DNA of 64,000 nucleotides, from contig NZ_JACVZE010000006.1 in assembly GCF_015461805.1 (NCBI RefSeq), forward strand, positions 124,001 through 188,000, read 5' to 3'. Shown piece by piece: positions 1-8,306 of the stretch (position 1 is the first letter of the stretch; every line of letters begins with the position of its first letter). The DNA is from Pseudomonas pisciculturae (GTDB lineage Bacteria; Pseudomonadota; Gammaproteobacteria; Pseudomonadales; Pseudomonadaceae). Below the pieces are notes generated by a model that saw nothing but the letters and a program-made list of their open reading frames with translations, was not told the origin of the DNA and did no database searches. A program made the position numbers and the translations under genes.

Positions 1-40
1 GTAACTTAAGCCCAGCCTAAACCGAAAGGGAGTCAATGTC

Positions 41-640
41 ATGCACGCTTTGATCGTTGTTGCTCATCACGACCCACAATCCCTTACCCACGGCATCGCC
101 GCACAAGTGGCCGCAGGCCTGGCCGCGTCAGGCCATACGTTTGAAATCGCCGACCTCGCCGCCGAAGGGTTCGACCCACGCTACACCGCCGCCGATCATC
201 GGGTACACCGCGCACGAGCTACGCCACCTGCCGACGTGCTGGCCGAACAAGCCCGTATCGACCGTGCCGACGCCCTGGTAGTGGCATTTCCAATCTATTG
301 GTGGTCCATGCCAGCGTTGCTCAAGGGCTGGGTCGACCGCGTATTCATCAACGGCTGGGCCATCGATTACGGCCCCGATACGCCGGTGGTGAAAAAACTG
401 CGGCATTTGCAGGTGCATCTGTTGGCGTTGGGTGCCGCCGATGATGGCGCGTTTGATCGTCACGGTTATGCCAAGGCCATGCGCACGCAAATCGACTATG
501 GGATTTTTGATTACTGCGGGGCGCAGGTAGTGACGTCCGAATTGTTGCTGGACGCGGAAAGTGGCGCAGCACAGGCGCATTTGCAGAAAGCGAATAAGAT
601 CGGCCAGGCGCTGTTTCAGGCTGAAACCGTAGCCAGCTGA
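41..640 (+). CDS. NAD(P)H-dependent flavodoxin-fold oxidoreductase
   Basis: 199 residues with the flavodoxin-like fold of the NQO1/MdaB/KefF family. The N-terminus ALIVVAHHDPQSLTHG is the phosphate-binding loop that holds FMN or FAD, and VVAFPIYWWSMPALLKGWVDRVF (given here as PIYWWSMPA plus KGWVDRVF, about residues 83-103) is the family's substrate-pocket signature. Such proteins reduce quinones by two electrons in the cytoplasm; the true electron acceptor here is unknown. A purine-rich AAAGGGAG lies 8-9 bases before the ATG. It stands alone, ending two bases before a convergent gene. Confidence 0.88.
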   Translation: MHALIVVAHHDPQSLTHGIAAQVAAGLAASGHTFEIADLAAEGFDPRYTAADHRVHRARATPPADVLAEQARIDRADALVVAFPIYWWSMPALLKGWVDRVFINGWAIDYGPDTPVVKKLRHLQVHLLALGAADDGAFDRHGYAKAMRTQIDYGIFDYCGAQVVTSELLLDAESGAAQAHLQKANKIGQALFQAETVAS

Positions 641-641
641 T

Positions 642-1031
642 TCAGCCTTCGCGAAACAGGTCGTGGGCATCCAGCAGGCGGTAGGCAATTTCCGGGCGTT
701 TCTCCAGGCCCCGTCGAATCGCGGTCGGGATTGACTGCCGAGTCTTGCGGCACATGCCCGGCAGTTCATCGATCACGATCTGGATACCGCGCATGCTCTT
801 GACCTCGGTATGCCCAGGCGCGATATGCACGCGGATGCCCAATTGCTGGTACATCAGCTGTTGCATACGCTCCAGGTCTTGCAGGCTCTTGAGGTCTTCG
901 AGACGGTCGATCAGCTTTTTTTCTTCCTGGCGCGTGAGCTTCAGGATGCGCTGGTCGGTACCCGGGGTTTCCAGCAGTTGCTCGCGGTCACAGACACAGG
1001 CGCCGGGTGGGCAGGGTTGGCGAATAGTCAT
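642..1031 (-). CDS. Conserved hypothetical protein with N-terminal cysteine cluster
   Basis: 129 residues. I do not recognise a functional family. The N-terminus carries a CPPGACVCD cluster that could bind a metal. The middle (about residues 30-70) is a charged, probably coiled-coil helix rich in Lys, Glu and Leu; the end is basic and helical. The start is supported by GGGGAGG eight bases upstream of the ATG. It follows aroA on the same strand with a gap of about 47 bases and may be cotranscribed with it. Confidence 0.7.
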   Translation of the reverse strand: MTIRQPCPPGACVCDREQLLETPGTDQRILKLTRQEEKKLIDRLEDLKSLQDLERMQQLMYQQLGIRVHIAPGHTEVKSMRGIQIVIDELPGMCRKTRQSIPTAIRRGLEKRPEIAYRLLDAHDLFREG

Positions 1032-1078
1032 GTGCTTGGCCTCCCCATTCCGACGCTGCTTCCTCAGGAGCTAGTAGC

Positions 1079-2335
1079 TCAGTAGCTCAGTTGAACCCCA
1101 AGACTGCCCAGGGCCTTCCAGTACTCAGGATAGGTCTTGGCTACGCAGTCCGGGTCTTGAATGCGGATGCCCGACACTTTCAAACCCGCCAGCGCAAAGC
1201 ACATGGCGATGCGGTGGTCGGCATGGGTGTCGATCAGCGCATTACAGGCTGTGCCGGCCAGGGCAGGGTCGCTGGCCACCAACAGGTCGTCACCTTCAAT
1301 GGTGGCCAGGCCTGGGCGAATCTCGTTGAGGCCGTCATGCAGGGCTTGCACGCGGTCGCACTCTTTGACCCGCAGGTTGGCCAGTTCAGTGAAACGTACC
1401 GGGGAGTTGTTGAACGCTGCCAGCACTGCCAGAGTCGGAATCGCGTCCTGCATCTGCGAGCCCACCACGGTGGCCTGCATGTTCGGGAACTGCGCGATCA
1501 CGGCTTGGGCCTTGGCGTCGGGCTGGGTGAAGTCTTGCGCGGCAACGCCGATGTCGATACGACCACCGGTCAATACTTCGGCCGCCCACAGGTAGGTGGC
1601 GGCGGACGCGTCGGGTTCGATCAGGTAGTCATGGGCGGTGTAGCCAGTGGGGGCCACGCGCCAGGTGGTGTCGTTGACTGCCTCGACCTGGGCACCGAAG
1701 GCGCGCATGCAGTCCAGGGTCAGGTCCACGTAACCACGGGCGCCGATGTCCTTGCCGGTCAACGCCACCTCAATCGGCGCTTCGCCGCAGGCCGCGAGCA
1801 TCAGCAGGGCCGAGACGTACTGGCTCGACAAGCCGCCGTCGATCTCAAAGCGCTTGGCCTGGACTTTACCCACGCCGTGCACGGTGACCGGTGGGCAGCC
1901 GGTAGGGCTGTCGACCCTGATGCCGTTCTGGCCGAGTGTGGCCAGCAACGGGCCGATCGGGCGTTTTTGCATGTAGTCGTCGCCGTCCAGCACCACGGTG
2001 CCTTCAACGGTGGCAACGGCCGCGGTAAGGAAGCGCATCGCGGTGCCGGCATTGCCGAGGAACAACGGCTGCGCGGGCAATTGCAGCTTGCCAAGGCTGG
2101 TGACGACAAACGTGGTGTCGTCCGGCTCGTCGATGGTCACGCCCATCTGGCGCAAGGCCACCGACATATGGCGGGTGTCATCGCTCTTGAGCGCACCGCT
2201 CAGGCGGCTGGTGCCCTTGGCCAGGGCCGCCAGCAACAGGGCGCGGTTGGTAATGGATTTGGAGCCGGGGGGCGCGACCTTGCCGTTGAGGGGGAAGTTG
2301 GGCGGTGTAACGGTCACGGTTTTCTGCGAACTCAA
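1079..2335 (-). CDS. aroA: 3-phosphoshikimate 1-carboxyvinyltransferase (EPSP synthase), stand-alone
   Basis: Joins phosphoenolpyruvate to shikimate-3-phosphate in the shikimate pathway. 418 residues, the usual length. Hallmarks: PPGSKSITNRALLLAALA near residue 23 (catalytic Lys), LFLGNAGTAMRFL near 91, DGGLSSQYVSALL, EPDASAATY, NLRVKECDR (catalytic Glu) and THADHRIAM near the end. I chose the TTG at 2335 because AGGAG lies nine bases before it; a TTG seven codons upstream would put that site inside the gene. The residue matching E. coli Pro101 in the GNAGTAMRP loop is Phe. In other pseudomonads, as I recall, the main EPSP synthase is fused to prephenate dehydrogenase (PA3164 type), so this may be a second copy. 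Confidence 0.93.
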   Translation of the reverse strand: MSSQKTVTVTPPNFPLNGKVAPPGSKSITNRALLLAALAKGTSRLSGALKSDDTRHMSVALRQMGVTIDEPDDTTFVVTSLGKLQLPAQPLFLGNAGTAMRFLTAAVATVEGTVVLDGDDYMQKRPIGPLLATLGQNGIRVDSPTGCPPVTVHGVGKVQAKRFEIDGGLSSQYVSALLMLAACGEAPIEVALTGKDIGARGYVDLTLDCMRAFGAQVEAVNDTTWRVAPTGYTAHDYLIEPDASAATYLWAAEVLTGGRIDIGVAAQDFTQPDAKAQAVIAQFPNMQATVVGSQMQDAIPTLAVLAAFNNSPVRFTELANLRVKECDRVQALHDGLNEIRPGLATIEGDDLLVASDPALAGTACNALIDTHADHRIAMCFALAGLKVSGIRIQDPDCVAKTYPEYWKALGSLGVQLSY

Positions 2336-2426
2336 GGTACAAGGCTCCTGATTCAAGGCAAGGTGGTACGGAGTGGCCGACGGGCGGACCCGAATAATCG
2401 GCCAAACCAGCGGTGCTTGTCGAGGC

Positions 2427-2981
2427 TTAGCGCAGGCTCAGCCAGTAATCATGCAGGGCGCGTGCCGCAGGCTCGATCTGGCTGACGCGCTGCTGGTGGG
2501 CCTGTACATCCAGGTCGGCCGGCAGTTCGAAGTTGTCCTGCTCGGCGCACCAGGAGATTTTCTCCAGCTCGCCGGCCTGCGCGGCTGGCAGTTGCGGCCA
2601 GTTGCCGATGGCTGCGCCACGGATATAGCCAAAGCACCATTCTTCGGCGAGGGTCACGGTTTGGCCCTGGTGGTCGGTTTCATCGAAGCGTGCCTTGAAG
2701 GCGTTGGCATCTGTGGCCAGTTGCCCCGCCAGGGTATTGATGTGGCGTACGCACAGCTCCAGGAAGCTTTGCGCCTCGTCCATGTTCTCCCATTCCGGAT
2801 TCTGCCCGCCCCAAATCGCCGGGAACCACTCGGCCACATCCACCTGCACCGGGCTGGACACCAGCGCCGTGAAGTAACCGTCGAGTTCGGCCAGGTTCAG
2901 CACCGAATGGTCGTCGCCGTACTTTTGCAGGGTGTCTTCGATAAATTCGAATTCGGCTGGGGAGAGGGGTTGGGTGTGCAT
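2427..2981 (-). CDS. UPF0149 / YecA-YgfB family protein
   Basis: 184 residues, matching the UPF0149 (YgfB/YecA) family: the N-terminal LNLAELDGYFTALVSSP and the later EEWCFGYIRGAA segments are typical. The biochemical role is not established for this branch, and there is no C-terminal SEC-C zinc motif. The reading frame is open for about 40 more codons upstream, but the ATG at 2981 has AAAGGA eight bases before it; the ATG at 2987 is too close to that site. It lies upstream of aroA on the same strand. Confidence 0.85.
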   Translation of the reverse strand: MHTQPLSPAEFEFIEDTLQKYGDDHSVLNLAELDGYFTALVSSPVQVDVAEWFPAIWGGQNPEWENMDEAQSFLELCVRHINTLAGQLATDANAFKARFDETDHQGQTVTLAEEWCFGYIRGAAIGNWPQLPAAQAGELEKISWCAEQDNFELPADLDVQAHQQRVSQIEPAARALHDYWLSLR

Positions 2982-3155
2982 GGGCATATCCTTTAAACGT
3001 CGAGCGCCGCGAATGGGGCGGCTTAAAGCGCGAAGGATGGCGTGTGTGCGGGGTTTTATCCAGCGTCTTTTGCCAGTCCCGTTTTTGGCCGATGCGCCGT
3101 GGCGCACCCTTGATATAGTTCGGGCCTTATCACTCGCCAGTCAGGGATCACTGCC

Positions 3156-3968
3156 ATGTCCGAATACCAAGCTTTCGTCGTCGAACTCACCGGCAACGTT
3201 GCCCATGTGCAGATCAACCGCCCGGAAAAGATCAACGCGATGAACGCCGCGTTCTGGACCGAGATCATCGATATTTTCCAGTGGGTCGAAGACACCGACG
3301 CCGTACGCGCCGTGGTGCTCAGTGGCGCCGGCAAGCATTTCTCCTCCGGCATTGACCTGATGATGCTGGCGTCGGTGGCCAACGACTTTGGCAAGGACGT
3401 CGGCCGCAATGCGCGCCTGCTGCGCCGCAAGATCCTGGAGCTGCAAGCCTCGTTCAACGCCGTCGACAACTGCCGCAAACCTGTGTTGGCAGCGGTCCAG
3501 GGCTATTGCATTGGCGGCGCCATCGACCTGATCAGCGCCTGCGACATGCGTTACGCCGCTGAAGGCGCGCAGTTCTCCATCAAGGAAATCGACATTGGCA
3601 TGGCTGCCGACGTTGGCACCCTGCAACGCCTGCCGCGCATCATCGGCGACGGCATGCTGCGTGAACTGGCCTACACCGGCCGTCAGTTCGGCGCCGAAGA
3701 AGCGCGCAGCATTGGCCTGGTCAACCGGGTGTATGCCGATCAAGAGAGCCTGCTGGCCGGGGTACTGGAGATCGCCCATGAAATCGCAGCGAAGTCGCCG
3801 ATTGCAGTCACTGGTACCAAGGCCATGATCAGCTACATGCGTGACCACACAGTCAAGGATGGTCTGGAATACGTTGCCACCTGGAACTCGGCTATGTTGC
3901 AATCCAACGACCTGCGCGTGGCCATCGCGGCCCATATGAGCAAGCAGAAACCCGAATTCGTGGATTGA
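3156..3968 (+). CDS. Crotonase family protein, delta(3,5)-delta(2,4)-dienoyl-CoA isomerase-like
   Basis: 270 residues of the enoyl-CoA hydratase/isomerase fold. The oxyanion-hole segments are SGAGKHFSSGIDL (about residue 62) and AAVQGYCIGGAIDL (about 112). The segment IKEIDIGMAADVGTLQRLP (about 142-160) carries the Asp and Glu pattern of the ECH1 dienoyl-CoA isomerase subgroup, which moves double bonds during beta-oxidation of polyunsaturated fatty acids. Acts in the cytosol. It abuts nudC and may share its transcript, though no functional link is obvious. Confidence 0.9.
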   Translation: MSEYQAFVVELTGNVAHVQINRPEKINAMNAAFWTEIIDIFQWVEDTDAVRAVVLSGAGKHFSSGIDLMMLASVANDFGKDVGRNARLLRRKILELQASFNAVDNCRKPVLAAVQGYCIGGAIDLISACDMRYAAEGAQFSIKEIDIGMAADVGTLQRLPRIIGDGMLRELAYTGRQFGAEEARSIGLVNRVYADQESLLAGVLEIAHEIAAKSPIAVTGTKAMISYMRDHTVKDGLEYVATWNSAMLQSNDLRVAIAAHMSKQKPEFVD

Positions 3969-3973
3969 CCGAC

Positions 3974-4807
3974 ATGACCCCAGGCTGGATTACCACAACG
4001 CTTTTGGACAACGAAACCCCCGGCGGCTGGGCCGTCGCCCGCAGTCGCGACGGCTTTTTGCATGACAGCAATGGCCCGCTGTTCCCCCGGGAGTGGCTCA
4101 AACGCCAGGACCTGTCGGTATTTGCCGAACACGGCATCGGCCATCTCGACGGCGAGCCGGTGTACCTATTGGAGCTGAACGCCGCGGCCGAAGTGCCGGG
4201 TTGCAGCTGGCAGGGCCTGCGGGCCTTTATGCTGCAAGGCGATCACACCCTGTACAAAGTGCTGGGTTACGCCGCACAGATCGGTACCTGGGCGCGGGAG
4301 CACCGGTTTTGCGGCAGTTGCGGCCAGGCTATGGTTCAGGTGCCACGGGAGCGGGCGATGTTCTGCCAGGCGTGCGACCTGCGCAGCTACCCACGCATTT
4401 CGCCGAGCATGATCGTGCTGGTGACCCGTGGCGACGAGATCCTGTTGGCCCGTTCGCCGCGTTTTGTGACAGGGGTCTACAGCACGTTGGCGGGGTTTGC
4501 AGAACCGGGTGAGTCGGCCGAAGACTGCTTGATCCGTGAAGTGCGCGAAGAAGTGCAGGTAGAGGTGAAAAACATCCAGTACATGGGCAGCCAGTGCTGG
4601 CCGTTCCCCCATTCGATGATGCTGGGCTTCCATGCCGAGTACGCCGGCGGCGATATCGTGCCCCAGGCCGACGAGATCGAAGATGCGCAATGGTTCAACG
4701 TGCACAACCTGCCGCCGTTGCCGGCGTCACGTTCGATTGCACGCTACCTGATCGACCTCTATTTGGCCCGTCGCTTAGGCCACGCTGAACCAGTGCTGCC
4801 AGGCTAG
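3974..4807 (+). CDS. nudC: NAD-capped RNA hydrolase / NADH pyrophosphatase
   Basis: 277 residues. Cleaves NADH to NMNH and AMP and removes NAD caps from RNA. Visible parts: an N-terminal substrate domain, a four-Cys zinc ribbon (FCGSCGQAM ... FCQACDLRSYPR, about residues 113-138), and a Nudix box GFAEPGES ... REVREEVQV with the required Gly, Glu, Arg-Glu and Glu-Glu. The NudC tag SQPWPFPxS reads SQCWPFPHS, with Cys for Pro. ATG 3974 is used rather than the in-frame TTG at 3965, which overlaps the previous stop codon. The 3' end overlaps the convergent TSUP gene by 33 bases. Confidence 0.94.
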   Translation: MTPGWITTTLLDNETPGGWAVARSRDGFLHDSNGPLFPREWLKRQDLSVFAEHGIGHLDGEPVYLLELNAAAEVPGCSWQGLRAFMLQGDHTLYKVLGYAAQIGTWAREHRFCGSCGQAMVQVPRERAMFCQACDLRSYPRISPSMIVLVTRGDEILLARSPRFVTGVYSTLAGFAEPGESAEDCLIREVREEVQVEVKNIQYMGSQCWPFPHSMMLGFHAEYAGGDIVPQADEIEDAQWFNVHNLPPLPASRSIARYLIDLYLARRLGHAEPVLPG

Positions 4808-5554
4808 GCGCACGGTCAGGCCCAGCACTACGGTGATAAACACCGGGCGAATGAATTTGGCGCCGCCGCTTATTGCGCTGCGTGCGCCAAAAAACGCGCC
4901 GAACATCACGCAAATGCCCATGGTCAGGCCGACGACCCAGTCCACCGTGCCGTTGAAGATAAACACCGACAGCGCCGCCGCATTGCTGACGAAGTTCATG
5001 CTACGCGCCACGCCGCTGGCCCGTACCAAGTCGACGGGGTACATCAGCATCGTGCTCACGGTCCAGAACGCGCCGGTGCCGGGGCCCGCCACGCCATCGT
5101 AGAAGCCCAGGCCAAAGCCCTGGGTGGACTGCCATTTTTTCTTGATCGGCGCATCGGCGTCGAGCGGCGCCTTGGGCGTGCCGCCAAACAACAGGTACAC
5201 GCCGCAGCCAAATACGATCACCGGGAGCATTTTGTTCAGGGTTTCGGCGGGCAGGTAGTGGGCGACCACCGCACCTGTAAGCGCGCCGATCAGCGTACCG
5301 ACGATGGCGTGCACCCACTGGCGCGGATGGAACAGCTTGCGGCGGTAGAAGGTAAAGCTGGCGGTGGCCGAGCCGAAGGTGGAGCTCAGTTTGTTGGTGC
5401 CTAGCACCAGGTGGGGCGGCATGCCGGCAGTGAGCAGGGCGGGGGTAGTGAGCAGCCCGCCGCCGCCGGCGATGGCGTCGATAAAGCCGGCGATAAAGGC
5501 GACAAACGCCAGGATGGCGAGGGTGGTGAGGTCAACGCTGAGTTCGAAGGGCAT
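4775..5554 (-). CDS. TSUP (TauE/SafE) family membrane permease
   Basis: 259 residues with about eight hydrophobic segments in two halves. The N-terminal FIDAIAGGGGLLTTPALL is the conserved glycine-rich signature of the TauE/SafE family; the second half repeats it as GFYDGVAGPGTGAFW. These inner-membrane carriers move sulfite, sulfoacetate or other organic anions; the substrate here cannot be read from sequence or neighbours. The 3' end overlaps nudC tail to tail. Confidence 0.9.
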   Translation of the reverse strand: MPFELSVDLTTLAILAFVAFIAGFIDAIAGGGGLLTTPALLTAGMPPHLVLGTNKLSSTFGSATASFTFYRRKLFHPRQWVHAIVGTLIGALTGAVVAHYLPAETLNKMLPVIVFGCGVYLLFGGTPKAPLDADAPIKKKWQSTQGFGLGFYDGVAGPGTGAFWTVSTMLMYPVDLVRASGVARSMNFVSNAAALSVFIFNGTVDWVVGLTMGICVMFGAFFGARSAISGGAKFIRPVFITVVLGLTVRLAWQHWFSVA

Positions 5555-5613
5555 GGGCAGGGCTTATGGTTGGCAGGGCGGTCGCCATATTACTGCCTGA
5601 TGTACCCAGATCC

Positions 5614-5708
5614 AAATGTGGGAGGGGGCTTGCTCCCGATTGCAGTGTGTCAGTCAACTTATCTATAGCTGACCCACCGCTATCGGGAGCAAGCCCCCTC
5701 CCACATTT
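5614..5708. repeat. REPIN (two inverted REP units)
   Basis: Two inverted copies of the core GTGGGAGGGGGCTTGCTCCC facing each other, about 95 bases overall. It lies in the gap between the divergently placed TSUP gene start and the end of pcs. REPINs are non-autonomous repeats mobilised by RAYT transposases; no RAYT gene is in the window. Confidence 0.93.
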
Positions 5709-5725
5709 GAATTGTGTTCACTGGG

Positions 5726-6442
5726 TTATTTGTGGCTGCCCAACCACTCCAAAGCGGTACGCCAGATACAGATGCCGAGGAAATACGCCGACATCACCGA
5801 CCACAACCCAAACGTCCACGGGTTGGTATTCGGGTAATCCACCACCATCAAGAAGCTGCACAGCAGCCAAATGGTGGTCACCGCGATATTGATCGGCATA
5901 AAGCGCTTGACCCGGAACGGGTGCAAAAACTTCATCGGCGTCACGGTCAGCAGCGCCAGGCCGATCACGGTCAGCAACGTGACCCATGCCTCTGGCTGGA
6001 TGATGTACACGCACAAGGCCACTACGTTCCAGGCGGCAGGGAAGCCGACGAAGTAGTTGTCCTTGCTCTTCATGTTCACGTTGCAGAAGCAGAACAGCGA
6101 CGACACCAGGATCACCGACACGGTAAACAGGTGGGTAAAGTCCGGCAGGTCGATATAACGATAGATAAACAGCGCCGGGATAAACACGTAGGTGAGGTAG
6201 TCGATGACCAAGTCCAGCACCGAGCCGTCAAAGCTGGGCAACACCGTGCTGACATTGACCCGACGCGCCAGCGAGCCGTCGACGCCATCCACCACCAGCG
6301 CCAGCCCCAGCCACAGCAGGCAGGCCTTGGGCGAGTTTTCCAGCAGCGCCAGGGTGGCCAGGAAGGCCAGCACCACACCAGTGGCGGTGAAGCCGTGGGC
6401 GCCCCAGGCTTTGAGTCTGGCTACATGCAGGGTCGATATCAC
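5726..6442 (-). CDS. pcs: Phosphatidylcholine synthase
   Basis: 238 residues, polytopic inner-membrane protein of the CDP-alcohol phosphatidyltransferase superfamily. Pcs condenses CDP-diacylglycerol with choline. The catalytic signature DG-x2-AR-x12-G-x3-D-x3-D is present near residues 55-82 (DGSLARR ... FDGSVLDLVID); the x12 spacing, rather than the usual x8, is the Pcs form. The GTG at 6442 is chosen because TTGGAG lies eight bases upstream; the frame stays open for 31 more codons without a comparable site. Choline must be imported, so membrane phosphatidylcholine depends on external choline. Confidence 0.9.
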   Translation of the reverse strand: MISTLHVARLKAWGAHGFTATGVVLAFLATLALLENSPKACLLWLGLALVVDGVDGSLARRVNVSTVLPSFDGSVLDLVIDYLTYVFIPALFIYRYIDLPDFTHLFTVSVILVSSLFCFCNVNMKSKDNYFVGFPAAWNVVALCVYIIQPEAWVTLLTVIGLALLTVTPMKFLHPFRVKRFMPINIAVTTIWLLCSFLMVVDYPNTNPWTFGLWSVMSAYFLGICIWRTALEWLGSHK

Positions 6443-6591
6443 GGGCGGTTCTCCAAAAGGTGAAACGGGGCAGCCGACAACGTGACGCCGTCGAGTCTGG
6501 CCGGGGAATGCAGGTATCGACCGGGAAGGGGGCAAGAAGGTTCACCGCCCCGGCGTATCACTTAGCGTAGCAAGCGTAAGACGTTTCGGCA

Positions 6592-7506
6592 TCAGCCTTG
6601 GCGGAACACCAGGGCTTTCAAGCCACTTTGCGCATCAATATCAGGAAATTCCGGCGGGTTTGCCAGGCGTTCTACAAAGCGCAGGCCCGGCGCTTCGCGG
6701 GTGACGCCGTCGATCAGGAAGTCTTCGCCGAAAGCCGGGTCGTTCATGCAGGCCAGAACGGTGCCCTGCGCCGTGAGCAAATCCGGCAGGCGGCGCAGCA
6801 CGCGTTGGTAGTCTTTGGTCAGCAAAAAACTGCCTTTCTGGAACGACGGCGGGTCGATGATCACCAGGTCATAGGGGCCGCTGTTGGTGACTTTGGCCCA
6901 GGACTTGAACAAGTCGTGGCCTAGAAAGCTCACTTTGCTCAAGTCATGACCGTTCAGGCGATGGTTGTCGCGGCCACGGCTCAAGGCGCCACGGGCCATG
7001 TCCAGGTTCACCACATGGTCGGCGCCGCCTTCGATGGCCGCCACGGAAAAACCGCAGGTGTAGGCGAACAGATTGAGCACACGCTGGCCCTCGGCCTGCT
7101 CACGCACCCAGTTGCGGCCGTAACGCATATCGAGGAACAGCCCGCTGTTCTGCTTTTTACCCAGGTCGATCAGGTAGCGCAGGCCGCCTTCGGTGATCGT
7201 CAGCTCGTCGACGGGGTTGCCCGACAGCCACTGCGTGGTGCTTTGCGGCAGATAGCGGTGTTGCAGGGCGACGGTGTAAGCGCTGAACTGCGATTGCAGC
7301 AGTTGCTTCAGGGCTTGCAGCTGTGCGGGCTCCGGCTCCTTGAACAACGACACCAGCAGTGCGCCTTGCAGCCAGTCCACCGTCAGTTGCTCAAGGCCCG
7401 GCCAGCAGCGGCCACGGCCGTGAAACAGGCGGCGGGTTTCGCTGGGAGGGGTGGCAAGGGCAGTGAGCAGGTGGGCGTGCAGGGTGGCGAGTGCGTCTGG
7501 GGTCAT
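6592..7506 (-). CDS. Class I SAM-dependent rRNA methyltransferase, RlmI-like
   Basis: 304 residues. The C-terminal two thirds is a Rossmann methyltransferase: RVLNLFAYTCGFSVAA (SAM-binding motif I, about residue 140), NLDMARGAL (acidic motif II) and VIIDPPSF (motif IV). The DPPSF form and overall layout resemble RlmI, which makes m5C1962 in 23S rRNA, but the N-terminal PUA domain of RlmI is not evident, so the target base is uncertain. The ATG at 7506 is used; the frame further upstream runs into a REPIN and is not coding. Confidence 0.82.
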   Translation of the reverse strand: MTPDALATLHAHLLTALATPPSETRRLFHGRGRCWPGLEQLTVDWLQGALLVSLFKEPEPAQLQALKQLLQSQFSAYTVALQHRYLPQSTTQWLSGNPVDELTITEGGLRYLIDLGKKQNSGLFLDMRYGRNWVREQAEGQRVLNLFAYTCGFSVAAIEGGADHVVNLDMARGALSRGRDNHRLNGHDLSKVSFLGHDLFKSWAKVTNSGPYDLVIIDPPSFQKGSFLLTKDYQRVLRRLPDLLTAQGTVLACMNDPAFGEDFLIDGVTREAPGLRFVERLANPPEFPDIDAQSGLKALVFRQG

Positions 7507-7558
7507 CGATAAACGTCGGTCATTGAGCGGGCGGCATTTTAAACACAATTTGCCTTCA

Positions 7559-7651
7559 AAATGTGGGAGGGGGCTTGCCCCCGATAGCGGTGCAGCAGCC
7601 ACTGAATACTTGGCTGACACACTGCCATCGGGGGCAAGCCCCCTCCCACAT
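7559..7651. repeat. REPIN (GGGGGCTTGCCCCC type)
   Basis: Inverted pair of the core GTGGGAGGGGGCTTGCCCCC, about 93 bases, in the gap between the methyltransferase start and the DUF1289 gene end. Same family as the copy near 5.6 kb, with CCCCC in place of TCCC. Confidence 0.93.
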
Positions 7652-7668
7652 AGGATTTGTGGTGGTTT

Positions 7669-8157
7669 TTAAAGTGTGGCAATCAGCGCTGGGCCAAAGG
7701 CTTCCTTCAGGAATCCGGGTGCGATATAGCGCTCGTAATGCGCCTCCGACAGCAGGAAAAACTCCCGGTCAATCGCGTCGCGCAGGTCGGCCAGGTGGCG
7801 TTCGCGAAACTCCGGCAGCAGCGCCAACCCATAGGCATCCAGCTTGGAAATCACCCGCGCACCCCGGGCGATCAACTGGTACGCCCAGCAATACGGCGAT
7901 TGGTGCGGCATAAAGCGGATCTTGCGGTTTTCCAGTTGCTGGCGCAGCAGGTGTGCATCAAACACTTCCAGCTTGCTGGCCATCACTTGCACCAGTAGTT
8001 GCTCCAGGCGCAGCCACACCGCGTGTTTTTCTTCGGCGTTGTAGCCATTCCACTGGATGACTTCGTGGTGATAACGCTTGCAGCCCCGGCAGACCAGGTC
8101 GCCATAGACGGTGGAGCACAGGCCGACGCAGGGGGTTTTGATGGTTTGGTTGGGCAT
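7669..8157 (-). CDS. DUF1289 domain protein
   Basis: 162 residues. The N-terminus has the DUF1289 pattern TPCVGLCSTVYGDLVCRGCKR: four cysteines (about residues 9-28) that probably hold a metal or cluster, followed by a typical W-N segment. The C-terminal 100 residues are helical and not otherwise recognised. Function unknown. The ATG at 8157 matches the family N-terminus; the preceding 14 in-frame codons run toward a REPIN. Confidence 0.85.
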   Translation of the reverse strand: MPNQTIKTPCVGLCSTVYGDLVCRGCKRYHHEVIQWNGYNAEEKHAVWLRLEQLLVQVMASKLEVFDAHLLRQQLENRKIRFMPHQSPYCWAYQLIARGARVISKLDAYGLALLPEFRERHLADLRDAIDREFFLLSEAHYERYIAPGFLKEAFGPALIATL

Positions 8158-8197
8158 AAGAGGCTTGTTTGCAAAATCTAGAAAGCACCGCAAAGCC

Positions 8198-8290
8198 AAT
8201 GTGGGAGCGGGCTTGCTCGCGAATGCGGTGTGTCAGCTAGTACATCAGGCACTGTTCCACCGCCTTCGCGAGCAAGCCCGCTCCCACACT
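8198..8290. repeat. REPIN (GCGGGCTTGCTCGC type)
   Basis: Inverted pair of the core GTGGGAGCGGGCTTGCTCGC, a second REP subgroup distinguished by the GCGGGC arm. It sits between the DUF1289 start and the nrdB stop. Confidence 0.93.
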
Positions 8291-8306
8291 GGATTTGTGT
8301 CGTTGA

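Noticed and set aside
1091..2485. 464-codon plus-strand open frame across aroA
   Set aside because: It is antisense to a clear EPSP synthase and has no family likeness; it is a by-product of GC-rich third positions.
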